The notes below the pieces were generated by a model that saw only the letters and a program-made list of their open reading frames with translations, was not told the DNA's origin and searched no databases. From Haematospirillum sp. H4485 (GTDB lineage: Bacteria > Pseudomonadota > Alphaproteobacteria > Rhodospirillales > Rhodospirillaceae), in NCBI RefSeq assembly GCF_012102745.1, contig NZ_JAAVSY010000012.1:16001-80000 (forward strand): a DNA stretch of 64,000 nucleotides. The letters are read 5' to 3'. How positions within the stretch are numbered: position 1 is the first letter of the stretch; every line of letters begins with the position of its first letter. Below, piece after piece: positions 8,574 to 18,173 of the stretch. The position numbers were made by a program, and so were the translations under genes.

Positions 8574-11500
8574 ACATATCCGAACTGTTCATACGCCGCC
8601 CGGTCATGACGGTTCTGCTGTCGCTAAGTGTCGTCTTGGCCGGGCTGGCTGCGTGGCGGCAGCTTCCGGTCGCAGCCCTTCCCAATGTGGATTTCCCCGT
8701 CATCAGTGTCAGCGCATCCCTGCCCGGTGCCAGCCCTGAAACCATGGCCGTATCCGTTGCAGCCATCCTGGAGCGTGAGTTTTCCACCATCGCAGGCATC
8801 CGCACTATCACCTCCAGCTCCCGGAATGGCAGCACCAGCCTGTCGGTGGAATTCGTCCTCGACCGCAATATTGATGCGGCCGCCCAGGATATCCAGGCGG
8901 CCATATCCAGGGCCCAGCGCCGCCTGCCAGACGATATGACAACACCGCCGACCTGGCGCAAGGTCAATCCGGCAGACTCCCCGATTGCCATTCTGGCCCT
9001 GTCCTCACCGCTGGTCGGCTTGCCCGATATCAACGAGTATGCAGAGTCCGTTGTACAGCCGCGTATTTCTGCCCTGCCTGGGGTGGCACAGGTTCTGGTT
9101 TATGGCTCGCAGAAATATGCTGTCCGGATCAAGGCTGACCCTGATGCCCTGTCCGCACGGAACTTGACTCTTGATGATCTGCAAACAGCGGTCGCCGCAG
9201 CCAATGCGAATACTCCTGTCGGCATTCTGTCCGGAGATTCCCGACAGCTGGTTCTGACGTCCAACGACCAACTCCCTGATGCAAAAGCCTTCGGGAACCT
9301 GATCCTTGCGGTTCGCAAAGGAGCACCCATTCGCCTTGGCGATGTGGCCACAGTCAGCAACAGCGTGGAAAACGATCGCGCCGCCAGCTGGCATAATGAC
9401 AACCGGGCCATTGTTCTGGCCGTTCAAAGACAACCCGACGCCAATACCGTGCAGGTTGTTGACGATATACAAAGGCTCCTCCCGGATCTGCGCACACGGC
9501 TCCCCCCATCGGTATCAATTGATATTGTCAGCGACAGGGCCCAATCCATCCGTGAAGCGGTGGATGATGTCCAGTTCACCCTGCTTCTGATCATCATCCT
9601 GGTCATTCTGGTCATTTTCCTGTTCCTGCGCCGGACCACGGCCACCATCATTCCCGCCGTAGCCGTCCCCCTGTCCCTTCTGGGCACAGCAGGAGGCATG
9701 CACCTTATGGGGTTTTCCATCGACAACATCTCACTTCTGGCTCTGACCCTTTCGGTTGGTCTGGTCGTGGATGATGCCATTGTGATGCTGGAAAATATTG
9801 TCCGTCATATCGAAGCCGGAATACCGCCCTTCGAAGCCGCCCTGAAAGGTTCACGCGAAATCGGGTTTACCATTGTCTCCATCACCTTGTCCCTGGTGGC
9901 TGTCTTTATTCCCATCCTTCTGATGGGCGGTGTACTGGGGCGTTTGTTCCATGAATTTGCTGTCGTCGTGACCATGGCCTTGGTTATATCGGCCCTGGTA
10001 TCCCTGACACTGACACCTTTTCTATGTTCCCGCCTGCTGACACGCCATGACCTGGAGCGCGAGGAAAGCCCGCTGGGGCAAACCTTGTCCCGTGCACTGG
10101 ACTGGATGGAAGCCGGCTATGCCCGGTCCCTGTCGTGGTGCCTGCAGCATCACCGCCTGACCGCAGGCGTTGCCGCAGCAACCGTAATCCTGACGCTGGT
10201 TCTGTTTGTCACGATTCCCAAGGGCTTCTTCCCCGAAGAAGATATCGGGCAATTTGTCGCCATTACAGAAGCATCAAAAGACATCGCCTTCCCGGCCATG
10301 GTCACAGCCCATTCCCGCATTGCCCAGATTGTACGCGCCCATCCTGCTGTCAGCGGGGTAACATCCGCTGTCGGGGGCGGAGCAACAACGGCCATAAATT
10401 CCGGCCGCCTGTTCGTCAGTCTGCGCCCACGCGGTGAACGGCCCCCCATACAAACCGTTATTGCGGAACTGCGGCGTCAGGTTGCGCGTGAGGTTGGTAT
10501 CTCCGTCTTCATGGTTCCAACCCAGAACTTGCGGCTGGGGGGACGAACATCCAAAAGCCAGTATCAATACACGATCCAGGCCCTGGACAGTACAGAGCTG
10601 TATGCATGGTCCGCACGCCTGGAAGAAGCCATGCGTGCAGACCCGCATATGGTTGATGTTGCCAGTGATCTGGAACTGTCCAACCCACAGGTTTTTGTCA
10701 ACATAGATCGGGACAAGGCAGCCCTGCTGGGGATCCGGGTTGATGCTGTTCGTGCGGCGCTCTACAGCGCCTTTGGACAGAGGCAAATTTCCACCATTTA
10801 CACTGACAGCAACGACTATGCCGTCATCCTGGAACTGGAGCCACGCTTCCAGCAAGACGAAAGCAGCCTGTCACGCATTCATGTACGCGCCAATGGCGGG
10901 GAGCTGGTCCCACTGGGGGCTTTTTCGACACTGGAACGAACATCCGGCCCCATGAGCGTTAACCGTCAGGGGCAAACCCCGGCGGTCACACTCTCGTTCA
11001 ATCTTGCACAGGGTGCTGCACTGGGGGATGCCGTTACGGCCATCCGGGCCCTGGAACAAACCCTTGGTCTTCCAGCCTCGGTCAGCACCAGTTTTTCAGG
11101 GACGGCAGAAATATTCCGGGAGTCCATGCAGAACCAAACCCTTCTTCTGGGCGCGGCGATTCTCGTTATCTATGCCGTTCTGGGCATACTGTACGAAAGC
11201 TACATTCACCCACTGACAATCTTGTCCGGCCTGCCCTCGGCTTCGGTCGGGGCCTTGGCAACGTTGATGCTTTTCAATGTCGAATTGAGCGTTATTGCCA
11301 TGATCGGTCTCTTGATGCTGATCGGGATCGTCAAGAAAAACGCCATCATGATGATTGATTTCGCGCTGGACGCCCGACGTATCGAGGGGCTTTCTGCCCG
11401 CGATGCCATCGAAAATGCCTGCCTGATACGGTTCCGCCCGATCATGATGACCACTATGACAGCGATTGTCGGCACCTTGCCCATTGCCGCAGCCTATGGC

Positions 11501-11650
11501 GCCGCCGCTGAACTGCGGCAACCGCTGGGGCTTGCCGTTGTCGGTGGCTTGATTGTTTCCCAGGCACTGACCCTATACATCACCCCGGTTATCTATCTGT
11601 ATATGGAACGGCTTCGGACCGGATGGACTGCATACAACACAAAGGCATAA
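8570..11650 (+). CDS. RND multidrug efflux permease (MdtB/MdtC-like)
   Basis: A 1026-residue HAE1-type RND transporter that exports drugs by proton antiport. The N-terminus MNISELFIRRPVMTVLLSL is typical of MdtB/MdtC. The proton-relay aspartates are in GLVVDDAIVM (Asp401-Asp402). The duplicated architecture is visible: TM1 plus porter domain, TM2-6, second porter loop (about 545-860), and TM8-12 with LMLIGIVKKNAIMMIDFAL. It is a single gene rather than an mdtB-mdtC pair, so a homotrimer is inferred. It is coupled to the adaptor by ATGA and no dedicated regulator is present. Confidence 0.92.
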   Translation: MNISELFIRRPVMTVLLSLSVVLAGLAAWRQLPVAALPNVDFPVISVSASLPGASPETMAVSVAAILEREFSTIAGIRTITSSSRNGSTSLSVEFVLDRNIDAAAQDIQAAISRAQRRLPDDMTTPPTWRKVNPADSPIAILALSSPLVGLPDINEYAESVVQPRISALPGVAQVLVYGSQKYAVRIKADPDALSARNLTLDDLQTAVAAANANTPVGILSGDSRQLVLTSNDQLPDAKAFGNLILAVRKGAPIRLGDVATVSNSVENDRAASWHNDNRAIVLAVQRQPDANTVQVVDDIQRLLPDLRTRLPPSVSIDIVSDRAQSIREAVDDVQFTLLLIIILVILVIFLFLRRTTATIIPAVAVPLSLLGTAGGMHLMGFSIDNISLLALTLSVGLVVDDAIVMLENIVRHIEAGIPPFEAALKGSREIGFTIVSITLSLVAVFIPILLMGGVLGRLFHEFAVVVTMALVISALVSLTLTPFLCSRLLTRHDLEREESPLGQTLSRALDWMEAGYARSLSWCLQHHRLTAGVAAATVILTLVLFVTIPKGFFPEEDIGQFVAITEASKDIAFPAMVTAHSRIAQIVRAHPAVSGVTSAVGGGATTAINSGRLFVSLRPRGERPPIQTVIAELRRQVAREVGISVFMVPTQNLRLGGRTSKSQYQYTIQALDSTELYAWSARLEEAMRADPHMVDVASDLELSNPQVFVNIDRDKAALLGIRVDAVRAALYSAFGQRQISTIYTDSNDYAVILELEPRFQQDESSLSRIHVRANGGELVPLGAFSTLERTSGPMSVNRQGQTPAVTLSFNLAQGAALGDAVTAIRALEQTLGLPASVSTSFSGTAEIFRESMQNQTLLLGAAILVIYAVLGILYESYIHPLTILSGLPSASVGALATLMLFNVELSVIAMIGLLMLIGIVKKNAIMMIDFALDARRIEGLSARDAIENACLIRFRPIMMTTMTAIVGTLPIAAAYGAAAELRQPLGLAVVGGLIVSQALTLYITPVIYLYMERLRTGWTAYNTKA

Positions 11651-11860
11651 TTCTCATTAATCTCTGCCAGTTATAATGGCGTGTTCTCGTGGTTGGAAAA
11701 AAAGTACGGGTAGTATTCCGACACAATCAAGGCAGCGGTTTCAATATGATCTTAAGATTCTGACAGATCCGGCACCACCGCATCATAACTGATGTAACTT
11801 TACGTTCGCCGGACCAAGAGGCCATGTCATAATAAACTGAATAGGGGAGCAATAGCCTTG

Positions 11861-11877
11861 CATACGTGCAGCGTATG
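11861..11877. promoter_or_regulatory. Inverted repeat upstream of the ligase/luxE/luxC operon
   Basis: CATACG and CGTATG are separated by 5 nt, forming a 17-bp dyad ending 47 bp upstream of the preferred start of the ligase gene. It sits in the 274-bp gap after the RND gene, where a promoter for the operon must lie. It could bind a dimeric regulator or form a small hairpin in the leader. No regulator gene is adjacent. Confidence 0.4.
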
Positions 11878-11924
11878 ACATGGGGATTGGGGGCCTTCTT
11901 TATGCTCCAAGGATACTGTTGCGC

Positions 11925-13337
11925 ATGAAGGATTTATTTTCTGATCTGGATCTGCATCAACAAAGAATTGCTCTTCTGTCTGAAGATGGCGGTGAAGTGT
12001 CATACCACGACCTTTCTATTCAGACTGACTTCTGGGCAAATGCCGTTGCAGGGCGCAGCCTTGTCCTGACTCTGTGCCAGAATTGCCCGGAAGCTGTTAT
12101 TGCGTATATCGGGCTGATGCGCGCAAATTCCGTACCAGCCTTGGTGCATCACTCCGTATCACAGCACCATCTTGTAGACATTACGAACCGCCTGAACCCG
12201 GGTTACATCCTCTGTCCACTGGATCATGCATCAGCCTTCGGGCACACCAGGATCGTACAACAAAGAAACGGCTATGTCCTGATGCACCGGGGAGAAAGCC
12301 CCGCAATGCACGATCAACTGTCCCTTCTTCTCACAACATCAGGATCAACAGGAAGCCGGTCTTTCGTCCGGATTTCACGCAATAATATCCTTAGTAATGC
12401 GGCATCAATTGCACAATCTCTCGACCTCAAAGAGTCTGACCGTGCGATCACCACAATGCCCTTCAGCTACAGCTACGGACTGTCAATCATTCATTCCCAT
12501 CTTCTTGTCGGCGCATCTGTTTTTGTGACAGAGAACGCGGTGGTTACACCTGCTTTCTGGCATGCCGTACAGGAGCATCGCGTCACAAACTTTGGTGGCG
12601 TGCCGTTTATTTACCAGACATTGAAGCGTCTGCGCCTTGACACGATGGACTTACCCGCCTTGCGTCTGCTGACACAGGCCGGGGGACGTATGGATCCAGA
12701 CGATATCCAGTCATTTGTACAGTCATGCGCAAGAAACGACAGACAGTTCCGGGTCATGTATGGACAGACGGAGGCAACTGCGCGCATGTCCTGCGTCCCT
12801 TGGGATGCCATGCCATCCAAGGGACATACCATCGGTATTCCGATCCCCGGGGGAAGCATGTTCCTGATTGATGAAGCCGGGAATCCGATACAGGAACCGG
12901 AACAGCCAGGCGAGCTTGTCTATCAAGGCCCCAATGTCTCACTTGGCTTGGCACAATCTGCAAATGACCTGACCTTGGGAGATTGCCACAAAGGGACCTT
13001 GCACACAGGGGATATCGCCTGCCGCGACAGTGATGGATTCCTGCGTATTATCGGGCGCAAGAAGCGATTCCTGAAAATATTCGGGCACAGGGTCAGCCTG
13101 GACGAAACAGAGCATCTTCTGGAAAAGGCCGGCTATCACGCTGCATGCAGTGGCCATGACGATAGACTATGTGTTTTTATTACAGACGCGGACAAGGCTA
13201 GGGATGTAGCCGCATTCCTGCAATCTGTAACAAGCCTGCATCACAAGGGGATCTTCGTTCATGCAGTCCCCGCATTTCCCCGTCTCGAGTCAGGGAAAAC
13301 GGATTATTCCACCCTTATGAGCCAGGCTGTGCCATGA
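11925..13337 (+). CDS. AMP-dependent acyl-CoA synthetase/ligase family protein
   Basis: An ANL-superfamily adenylating enzyme of about 470 residues. The phosphate-binding loop LLLTTSGSTGS is near residues 134-144, motif A5 YGQTEATARMS near 278, and the hinge and core HTGDIACRDSDGFLRIIGRKK near 360-382, followed by the KIFGHR lysine/His segment. The length is slightly below the usual 500-550. The start at 11925 has AAGGA at 11909-11913, whereas the ATG at 11880 lacks a ribosome site. Its stop overlaps the luxE-like start (ATGA). It probably activates a carboxylic acid feeding LuxE/LuxC. The substrate is unknown. Confidence 0.82.
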   Translation: MKDLFSDLDLHQQRIALLSEDGGEVSYHDLSIQTDFWANAVAGRSLVLTLCQNCPEAVIAYIGLMRANSVPALVHHSVSQHHLVDITNRLNPGYILCPLDHASAFGHTRIVQQRNGYVLMHRGESPAMHDQLSLLLTTSGSTGSRSFVRISRNNILSNAASIAQSLDLKESDRAITTMPFSYSYGLSIIHSHLLVGASVFVTENAVVTPAFWHAVQEHRVTNFGGVPFIYQTLKRLRLDTMDLPALRLLTQAGGRMDPDDIQSFVQSCARNDRQFRVMYGQTEATARMSCVPWDAMPSKGHTIGIPIPGGSMFLIDEAGNPIQEPEQPGELVYQGPNVSLGLAQSANDLTLGDCHKGTLHTGDIACRDSDGFLRIIGRKKRFLKIFGHRVSLDETEHLLEKAGYHAACSGHDDRLCVFITDADKARDVAAFLQSVTSLHHKGIFVHAVPAFPRLESGKTDYSTLMSQAVP

Positions 13338-14413
13338 TCACACCCTTGCCCCTTGATACTTTCTTTGACGAACCACCCTACGGACTGGCTCGTCCGCAAA
13401 GAGAGACCCTCTTTCTGGAACGCATGTCGTGGTTGACACACCATCATATGCAACACTGCCCGTCTTACAAAAAAATGATGGCTTTCTTCCCGGACCAGAC
13501 GGAAAAGCATCCCTCTCTGGAGCACATTCCCTTCTTGCCGGTTCGCCTCTTCAAGGAACTGGATCTGAAAAGTGTTCCCCGGAACCAGGTCCAGAAGACC
13601 CTGCTGTCATCAGGAACAACCGGTCATACACGTTCGCGCATTGCTCTTGATCATGCTGAAATCATACGACAAACGAAAGTCCTTACCCACATTACAGTGA
13701 ATTTTACGGGGCTGGAACGGATGCCCATGCTGATCATCGACTCACAATCCGCACAAAGGGGTGCGGATGCATTATCAGCGCGCACAGCAGCTACAACCGG
13801 ATTTTCACTCTTTGGGCGCCCCATCACGTATGCCCTGGACAAACAGGGAATGACCGATCTGAATGCCCTGAAGGACTTTGAAGCCCGTTATGGTAACCAG
13901 CCTGTTTTTGTCTTTGGCCTCACCTTCCTTGTATTCTCAAAATTTCTGAAGTGCCTTGAGGAACAGGGTATGCGCCTTGATCTGGGGAAAAGTATCCTGA
14001 TCCATGGTGGTGGGTGGAAGAAGATGGCCGACCAACAGATCAGCGCCAGGGCATTTCGTGCACTGGCTGAGAAAACAACCGGTATCCGTTCTGTCCATAA
14101 TTACTATGGTCTTGTCGAACAAACAGGCTCCATCTTTCTTGAATGTGAGCAACACTATCTGCATCCGTCCCTGTTCTCGGATGTCCTGGTGCGGAATGCG
14201 CATCTTGAGCCGTGCGCATCAAACGAACGGGGTTTGCTTCAGCTCTTTTCCGCTTTGCCCGAAAGCTATCCCGGTCATAGTCTTTTGACAGAAGATGAAG
14301 CCACGATTCTTGGGGAAGATGATTGTCCGTGCGGGAGAAAGGGGAAATATTTTGTTGTACATGGACGAGTCCAGGACGCTGAAGCCAGAGGATGCAGCGA
14401 TACCCTTTCTTGA
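13334..14413 (+). CDS. LuxE-like acyl-protein synthetase
   Basis: A 359-residue member of the LuxE/PaaK-like adenylating family. In bioluminescent bacteria LuxE activates a fatty acid as acyl-AMP and passes it to LuxC. Visible features are LLSSGTTGHTRSRI (about 89-102), the central ILIHGGGWKK block, NYYGLVEQTGSIF, and the diagnostic C-terminus CPCGRKGKYFVVHGR followed by EARGCSD. Length matches LuxE (about 370). It is coupled to the ligase upstream (ATGA) and overlaps the luxC-like gene. No luxA, luxB or luxD is present, so light production is not implied. Confidence 0.85.
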   Translation: MITPLPLDTFFDEPPYGLARPQRETLFLERMSWLTHHHMQHCPSYKKMMAFFPDQTEKHPSLEHIPFLPVRLFKELDLKSVPRNQVQKTLLSSGTTGHTRSRIALDHAEIIRQTKVLTHITVNFTGLERMPMLIIDSQSAQRGADALSARTAATTGFSLFGRPITYALDKQGMTDLNALKDFEARYGNQPVFVFGLTFLVFSKFLKCLEEQGMRLDLGKSILIHGGGWKKMADQQISARAFRALAEKTTGIRSVHNYYGLVEQTGSIFLECEQHYLHPSLFSDVLVRNAHLEPCASNERGLLQLFSALPESYPGHSLLTEDEATILGEDDCPCGRKGKYFVVHGRVQDAEARGCSDTLS

Positions 14414-15596
14414 TGAGGGATCTACCGTTGATCTGCTGGCCGGGAATCGTGACCTGCATGACACGTGTCTTCCACCATTCGCACCGCCTGTCTGCGAATT
14501 CCTCGGCGCCTTGTCAAAGGCCCTGCGTCTTGATCCGCAAGCCAAGAAGAAACCCGACCTGCAAACGTTTGCTTTCTGGTGTCGGCCTGCAGGCATCAAG
14601 GCCTCACAGAAACTCTGCAATGATTCCAGACTACGCCTTGGGCGCGGCCTGACACTACACATTGCACCCGGCAATATTCCCGTCAACACAGCCTTCTCGC
14701 TAGCCTTTGGCCTGTTGGCCGGTAACGTGAACATCGTGCGGGCTCCGTCACGCCCATTTGAAGAGATCGATATCCTGTGCCGCATTCTGAATGATGTTGT
14801 CAGCGTATCTCCATATCAAGACATGGCCAGGCGCTTTGCCATCGTCCGTTATGCAAGGGATCTGGATTTAACCGCCACACTGTCACGTGTCTGTGCAGCC
14901 CGCATGATCTGGGGCGGCGATTCAACTGTCACGCACATCCGGTCCCTGCCGACACGACCGGACTGCGTTGATGTTGTATTCCCTGATCGCCTGTCCCTGT
15001 GCATCATGGATTCCGATGCCGTTGCCAAGCTGGAAGACGATGATCTGGCTGCACTTGCCCGTGCGTTCTTCAACGACGCATACACAATGGACCAGAACGC
15101 ATGCTCTTCCCCCCGTTATGTCATCTGGTGCGGCAAAGGAAGAGGTCCACAGCGTTTCTGGAATGCCCTTGAACATCACATAACAGACAGGTCATACACA
15201 CTGCGCGCCGAACAGGCTGTCAGCAAAGCCACCTCTGTCCTGAAAGCCCTGGCGATACGCCCGGACATCCAGGCGGTCCAGCCGTACGGCATTACCCTTT
15301 CTGTACTGGACCTGCCAACCGTTCCCCTGTGCTTTGAGACAGAAAGCGGTCGAGGTGGCTTCTTCTTCCAGACGCACATTCATCACCTTGATGATCTTGC
15401 CCCGTCCTTGTCCCCGAAAGTACAGACCTTAACGTACTTCGGCATCACACCATCGGCCATGCAGGAATGGGCCCTGCGCCATGGTATCTGCGGGATAAGC
15501 CGCATTGTGCCTGTCGGGCAGGCCCTGGACATGGATGTGCTCTGGGATGGTTTCAATATTGTGGCAGAGCTCTCACGCATTGTTCACGTGAGATAA
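14361..15596 (+). CDS. LuxC-like acyl-CoA/acyl-protein reductase
   Basis: About 411 residues of the LuxC family, an NADPH-dependent reductase of the aldehyde-dehydrogenase fold that converts activated fatty acyl groups to aldehydes. Family features are LTLHIAPGNIPVNTAFSLA (nucleotide-binding region) and MDQNACSSPRYV near residue 246, whose Cys is the expected acyl-thioester nucleophile. The start at 14361 overlaps the luxE-like gene by 53 bp. No strong ribosome site is visible and upstream starts at 14295 or 14319 cannot be excluded. It is the last gene of the three-gene operon and converges on the polyglycine protein gene. Confidence 0.85.
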   Translation: MDESRTLKPEDAAIPFLDEGSTVDLLAGNRDLHDTCLPPFAPPVCEFLGALSKALRLDPQAKKKPDLQTFAFWCRPAGIKASQKLCNDSRLRLGRGLTLHIAPGNIPVNTAFSLAFGLLAGNVNIVRAPSRPFEEIDILCRILNDVVSVSPYQDMARRFAIVRYARDLDLTATLSRVCAARMIWGGDSTVTHIRSLPTRPDCVDVVFPDRLSLCIMDSDAVAKLEDDDLAALARAFFNDAYTMDQNACSSPRYVIWCGKGRGPQRFWNALEHHITDRSYTLRAEQAVSKATSVLKALAIRPDIQAVQPYGITLSVLDLPTVPLCFETESGRGGFFFQTHIHHLDDLAPSLSPKVQTLTYFGITPSAMQEWALRHGICGISRIVPVGQALDMDVLWDGFNIVAELSRIVHVR

Positions 15597-15656
15597 AGAC
15601 CGCAGCGAACGGTTCCGGTCAGAGCATCCCTTGGTCCTGGGGCATGCAGGACGCTG

Positions 15657-16952
15657 TCAGAAACTTGGACCGAAACGGTCGCACTCAATCACAAAAATAC
15701 CCGCCCCCAGTCGCGACCGGCCTGGACGCCCGGGCAACCCGTCAGCACCCCAAAGTCCGTCACATCCCCGACGCCCGGGAGCAATACCGGGCAGTGCTCT
15801 TCCCCCCGCACCACCAAGCCCCGGCAATCCACCCGAACCCGGTGAACCACCCGGCCCCCCCAAAGACGGCAAAGAGAGGGACCGGATCACCGTTCCCACC
15901 GGAACCTGGACAAAAATATTGGATGACAGCCCACCGTTTCCGCCTTGTCCGCCATGACCGCCACGCCCCCCGTGACCACCGGCACCCCCGTCCCCGGAAG
16001 GCCGCAAGACACGGAGAGACTTGATGCCGTTACCACCCTGCCCACCGTTACCACCGCGCCCTCCCTGCCCGCCGCTCCCCCCTGGAGCACCAGACCCAGC
16101 ACAGGAAAAGATACGCAGGGGACGAGAGTCACACCCCACCAACCGCGCAATCCGTATATCGGCTACCTTGCACATGCCACCATTACGGCCACGCACACCA
16201 TGGCCTCCGTCCAGACCGGACCCACCATCCCCGGCATGACACTGCGCGGGAACATGAACCGGGACCGGACCAAAGAGAGATCCCTCGACCTCGACAGACA
16301 TACCAGGAACACCGTCATCCCCGGGTAACCCGTCAACACCAGGGCATCCTGTATTGGGACTCAGCTGCCGGTCTACCGAGAAAGGCGTTGGCAGAACCGC
16401 AATATCGTACCTGTCCTCGGCGACGTCCTGCCAGGAGCTGACCGGATCAACACGTTCCAGCGTGCCGCACACCAGAAACAAGACATTGCCTGAAACGGTA
16501 ATCCTGGCCCCCTCCTCCAGGACCAGGTGATCAACGTGCACAAAGACATACAGCTCTTCCATGTAATCAAGGCCGGGCCACTGTCCATGACGGACACTGA
16601 CATCCCAGATCTCACCTTGGGCAAGTCGCTTGTAGGAAAGACGGATCACCTTGACATGCAGGGGCAGATGGTTGGCAAGCCCGGCACGGTCCGCTTCATG
16701 CAGCCTGCCATCCGCGATCGCATATTCCTCGCCACGGTCATGCATCCCCTGGGGAAGGCGCTGGCGCGCTTCAATCCCGCGATAGAACAATGCACTCTTG
16801 CGTACACGGACCGCATGATCCGGCGAGCCAAACAAACGACGCGCCGTCTCCAGATCCGGCACTGTGACAAAATGGGTTCCGATCGGCCAGTCCTCCCCGG
16901 GGCGGGGAAGGACCGACAGATCGTAATCCGAAGACTCAGTGGTCACCACCAT
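15657..16952 (-). CDS. Polyglycine/collagen-like repeat protein B
   Basis: A 431-residue protein. The first ~200 residues are non-repetitive, with beta-rich stretches (HVDHLVLEEGARITVSG). The rest is dominated by GGxGGxGG and G-x-y runs (e.g. GGQGGRGGNGGQGGNG) in three blocks split by short beta segments (IKSLRVLRPS, NIFVQVPVGTVIRSLS). It ends IFVIECDRFGPSF. The pattern matches polyglycine-II or collagen-like bundles in adhesins and PGRS-type proteins. It starts 17 bp after protein A, with which it shares architecture. There is no signal peptide. Function is unknown; a partner of the upstream Rhs protein is inferred. Confidence 0.75.
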   Translation of the reverse strand: MVVTTESSDYDLSVLPRPGEDWPIGTHFVTVPDLETARRLFGSPDHAVRVRKSALFYRGIEARQRLPQGMHDRGEEYAIADGRLHEADRAGLANHLPLHVKVIRLSYKRLAQGEIWDVSVRHGQWPGLDYMEELYVFVHVDHLVLEEGARITVSGNVLFLVCGTLERVDPVSSWQDVAEDRYDIAVLPTPFSVDRQLSPNTGCPGVDGLPGDDGVPGMSVEVEGSLFGPVPVHVPAQCHAGDGGSGLDGGHGVRGRNGGMCKVADIRIARLVGCDSRPLRIFSCAGSGAPGGSGGQGGRGGNGGQGGNGIKSLRVLRPSGDGGAGGHGGRGGHGGQGGNGGLSSNIFVQVPVGTVIRSLSLPSLGGPGGSPGSGGLPGLGGAGGRALPGIAPGRRGCDGLWGADGLPGRPGRSRLGAGIFVIECDRFGPSF

Positions 16953-16969
16953 GCGTATAACCGTACCGT

Positions 16970-18145
16970 CTACAGACTGTTAATATAAATGTTCCCGGGA
17001 TTACCCTGACGAATCCCCGCCTTGCCGGGCTGACCGGGCTTGCCATTGTTGCCACGCGCACCACCTGCTCCGTTGGCAGAATGCTTCCCGCCAGCGCCGC
17101 CATTTCCAGCACGGCCGCCAGCACCACCCAGGCCACCGGCACCACCAATGCCGGCATGGGCAATATCAGCAACCCCGACAACACTGGATACCGCTTCGGC
17201 AGGAACCTTTATGAACACATCACCACCATCGACAGCATCGCCGCCCTGACCACCGTTCCCACCATCGCCGCCATTGCCGCCACGACCACCGTCGCCGCCA
17301 TCAGTGCCTTCACAGCCGGAATCACAACCACAGCCCCCGTTTCCACCCTGCTGTCCGGCACCGCCGTCTCCACCACGACCGCCGGCACCACCGGCCCCGG
17401 AACGCGTGAAGACAACCAGCTTTTCTCCTTCCGGATTATCAAACGCATAGAATGTCAGATTGGCCTGCAGGCTGGGGCGTCCGGTTCCACCGAGATTTCC
17501 ATCCTGCCCATCCCCGCCATTGGATCCGTTGCTGCCAAGACCGCCAGGCCCGACACCTGTGCAGATCCCCGGAGACGCAGGCTGGACATCCTTGCCGGAT
17601 GCAGCCTGATTGGAAGGCGTATCACCATGGGCACCATCCATGCCAGTGACACCGTCTGTACCAAGAATACCGATATGATAGGGCTTGGTTCCCGTACCTT
17701 CACGGAAAGCCACCTTGCGGGCATTGATTGTAAGAACCGTGTTCAGGGCCGTAATGGATCCACCGGCAAACGTTAATGTTCCCACGTTCAGCAAAACAGG
17801 TGCCGAAGCGGGACCATAAACGATATCGGTTGTCACCGTCATGTCCTCAACAGCTATCTTGCTGGCCTGGATCGGGAATATCTTCTCGGCAAAAGCCTTG
17901 TCATGAGGTGCCAGTTTACCGGCGCCGTAGACAAAGTTGCTGAGGCGGACCAGACATCCGTCATCATCGGTACCGGCAAGGGCATTCCCATGCAGACACG
18001 AAAGATGCTGCGTATGGGCCTCGCGCTGTGCATCGGTCAGATCCCCTGCGAACAGGGTTTTATATTCTTCCAGGGACGCAACCTGGACCGGGATCTTTGC
18101 TGCTGGGCAAACGGCCGGTTTCTCTTCAACATCAGAAAGGCTCAT
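16970..18145 (-). CDS. Polyglycine/collagen-like repeat protein A
   Basis: A 391-residue protein. The start at 18145 is chosen because AGGAG lies 9 nt upstream. A longer frame to 18214 would overlap the rhs stop. Residues 1-155 are non-repetitive and include a beta-helix-like stretch (VGTLTFAGGSITALNTVLT). After ILGTDGVTGMDGAHGD come three Gly-rich blocks (GGDGGRGGNGGDGGNGGQGG) separated by beta strands (NLTFYAFDNPEGEKLVVF, VFIKVPAEAVSSVVG). A Cys-rich patch (CGCDSGC) sits in the middle block. It begins 29 bp after the rhs stop, where an immunity gene is often found. Function is unknown. Confidence 0.78.
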   Translation of the reverse strand: MSLSDVEEKPAVCPAAKIPVQVASLEEYKTLFAGDLTDAQREAHTQHLSCLHGNALAGTDDDGCLVRLSNFVYGAGKLAPHDKAFAEKIFPIQASKIAVEDMTVTTDIVYGPASAPVLLNVGTLTFAGGSITALNTVLTINARKVAFREGTGTKPYHIGILGTDGVTGMDGAHGDTPSNQAASGKDVQPASPGICTGVGPGGLGSNGSNGGDGQDGNLGGTGRPSLQANLTFYAFDNPEGEKLVVFTRSGAGGAGGRGGDGGAGQQGGNGGCGCDSGCEGTDGGDGGRGGNGGDGGNGGQGGDAVDGGDVFIKVPAEAVSSVVGVADIAHAGIGGAGGLGGAGGRAGNGGAGGKHSANGAGGARGNNGKPGQPGKAGIRQGNPGNIYINSL

Positions 18146-18173
18146 ACCTGTCATCTCCTGTATGGGGTTGAGG

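Noticed and set aside
11925..15596. A bioluminescence operon
   Set aside because: luxA and luxB are absent from the operon and from the window; only the aldehyde-forming functions are present.
15657..18145. Calling the two glycine-rich proteins true collagens
   Set aside because: Most of the repeat is GGx rather than strict G-x-y with proline; polyglycine-II packing is at least as likely.
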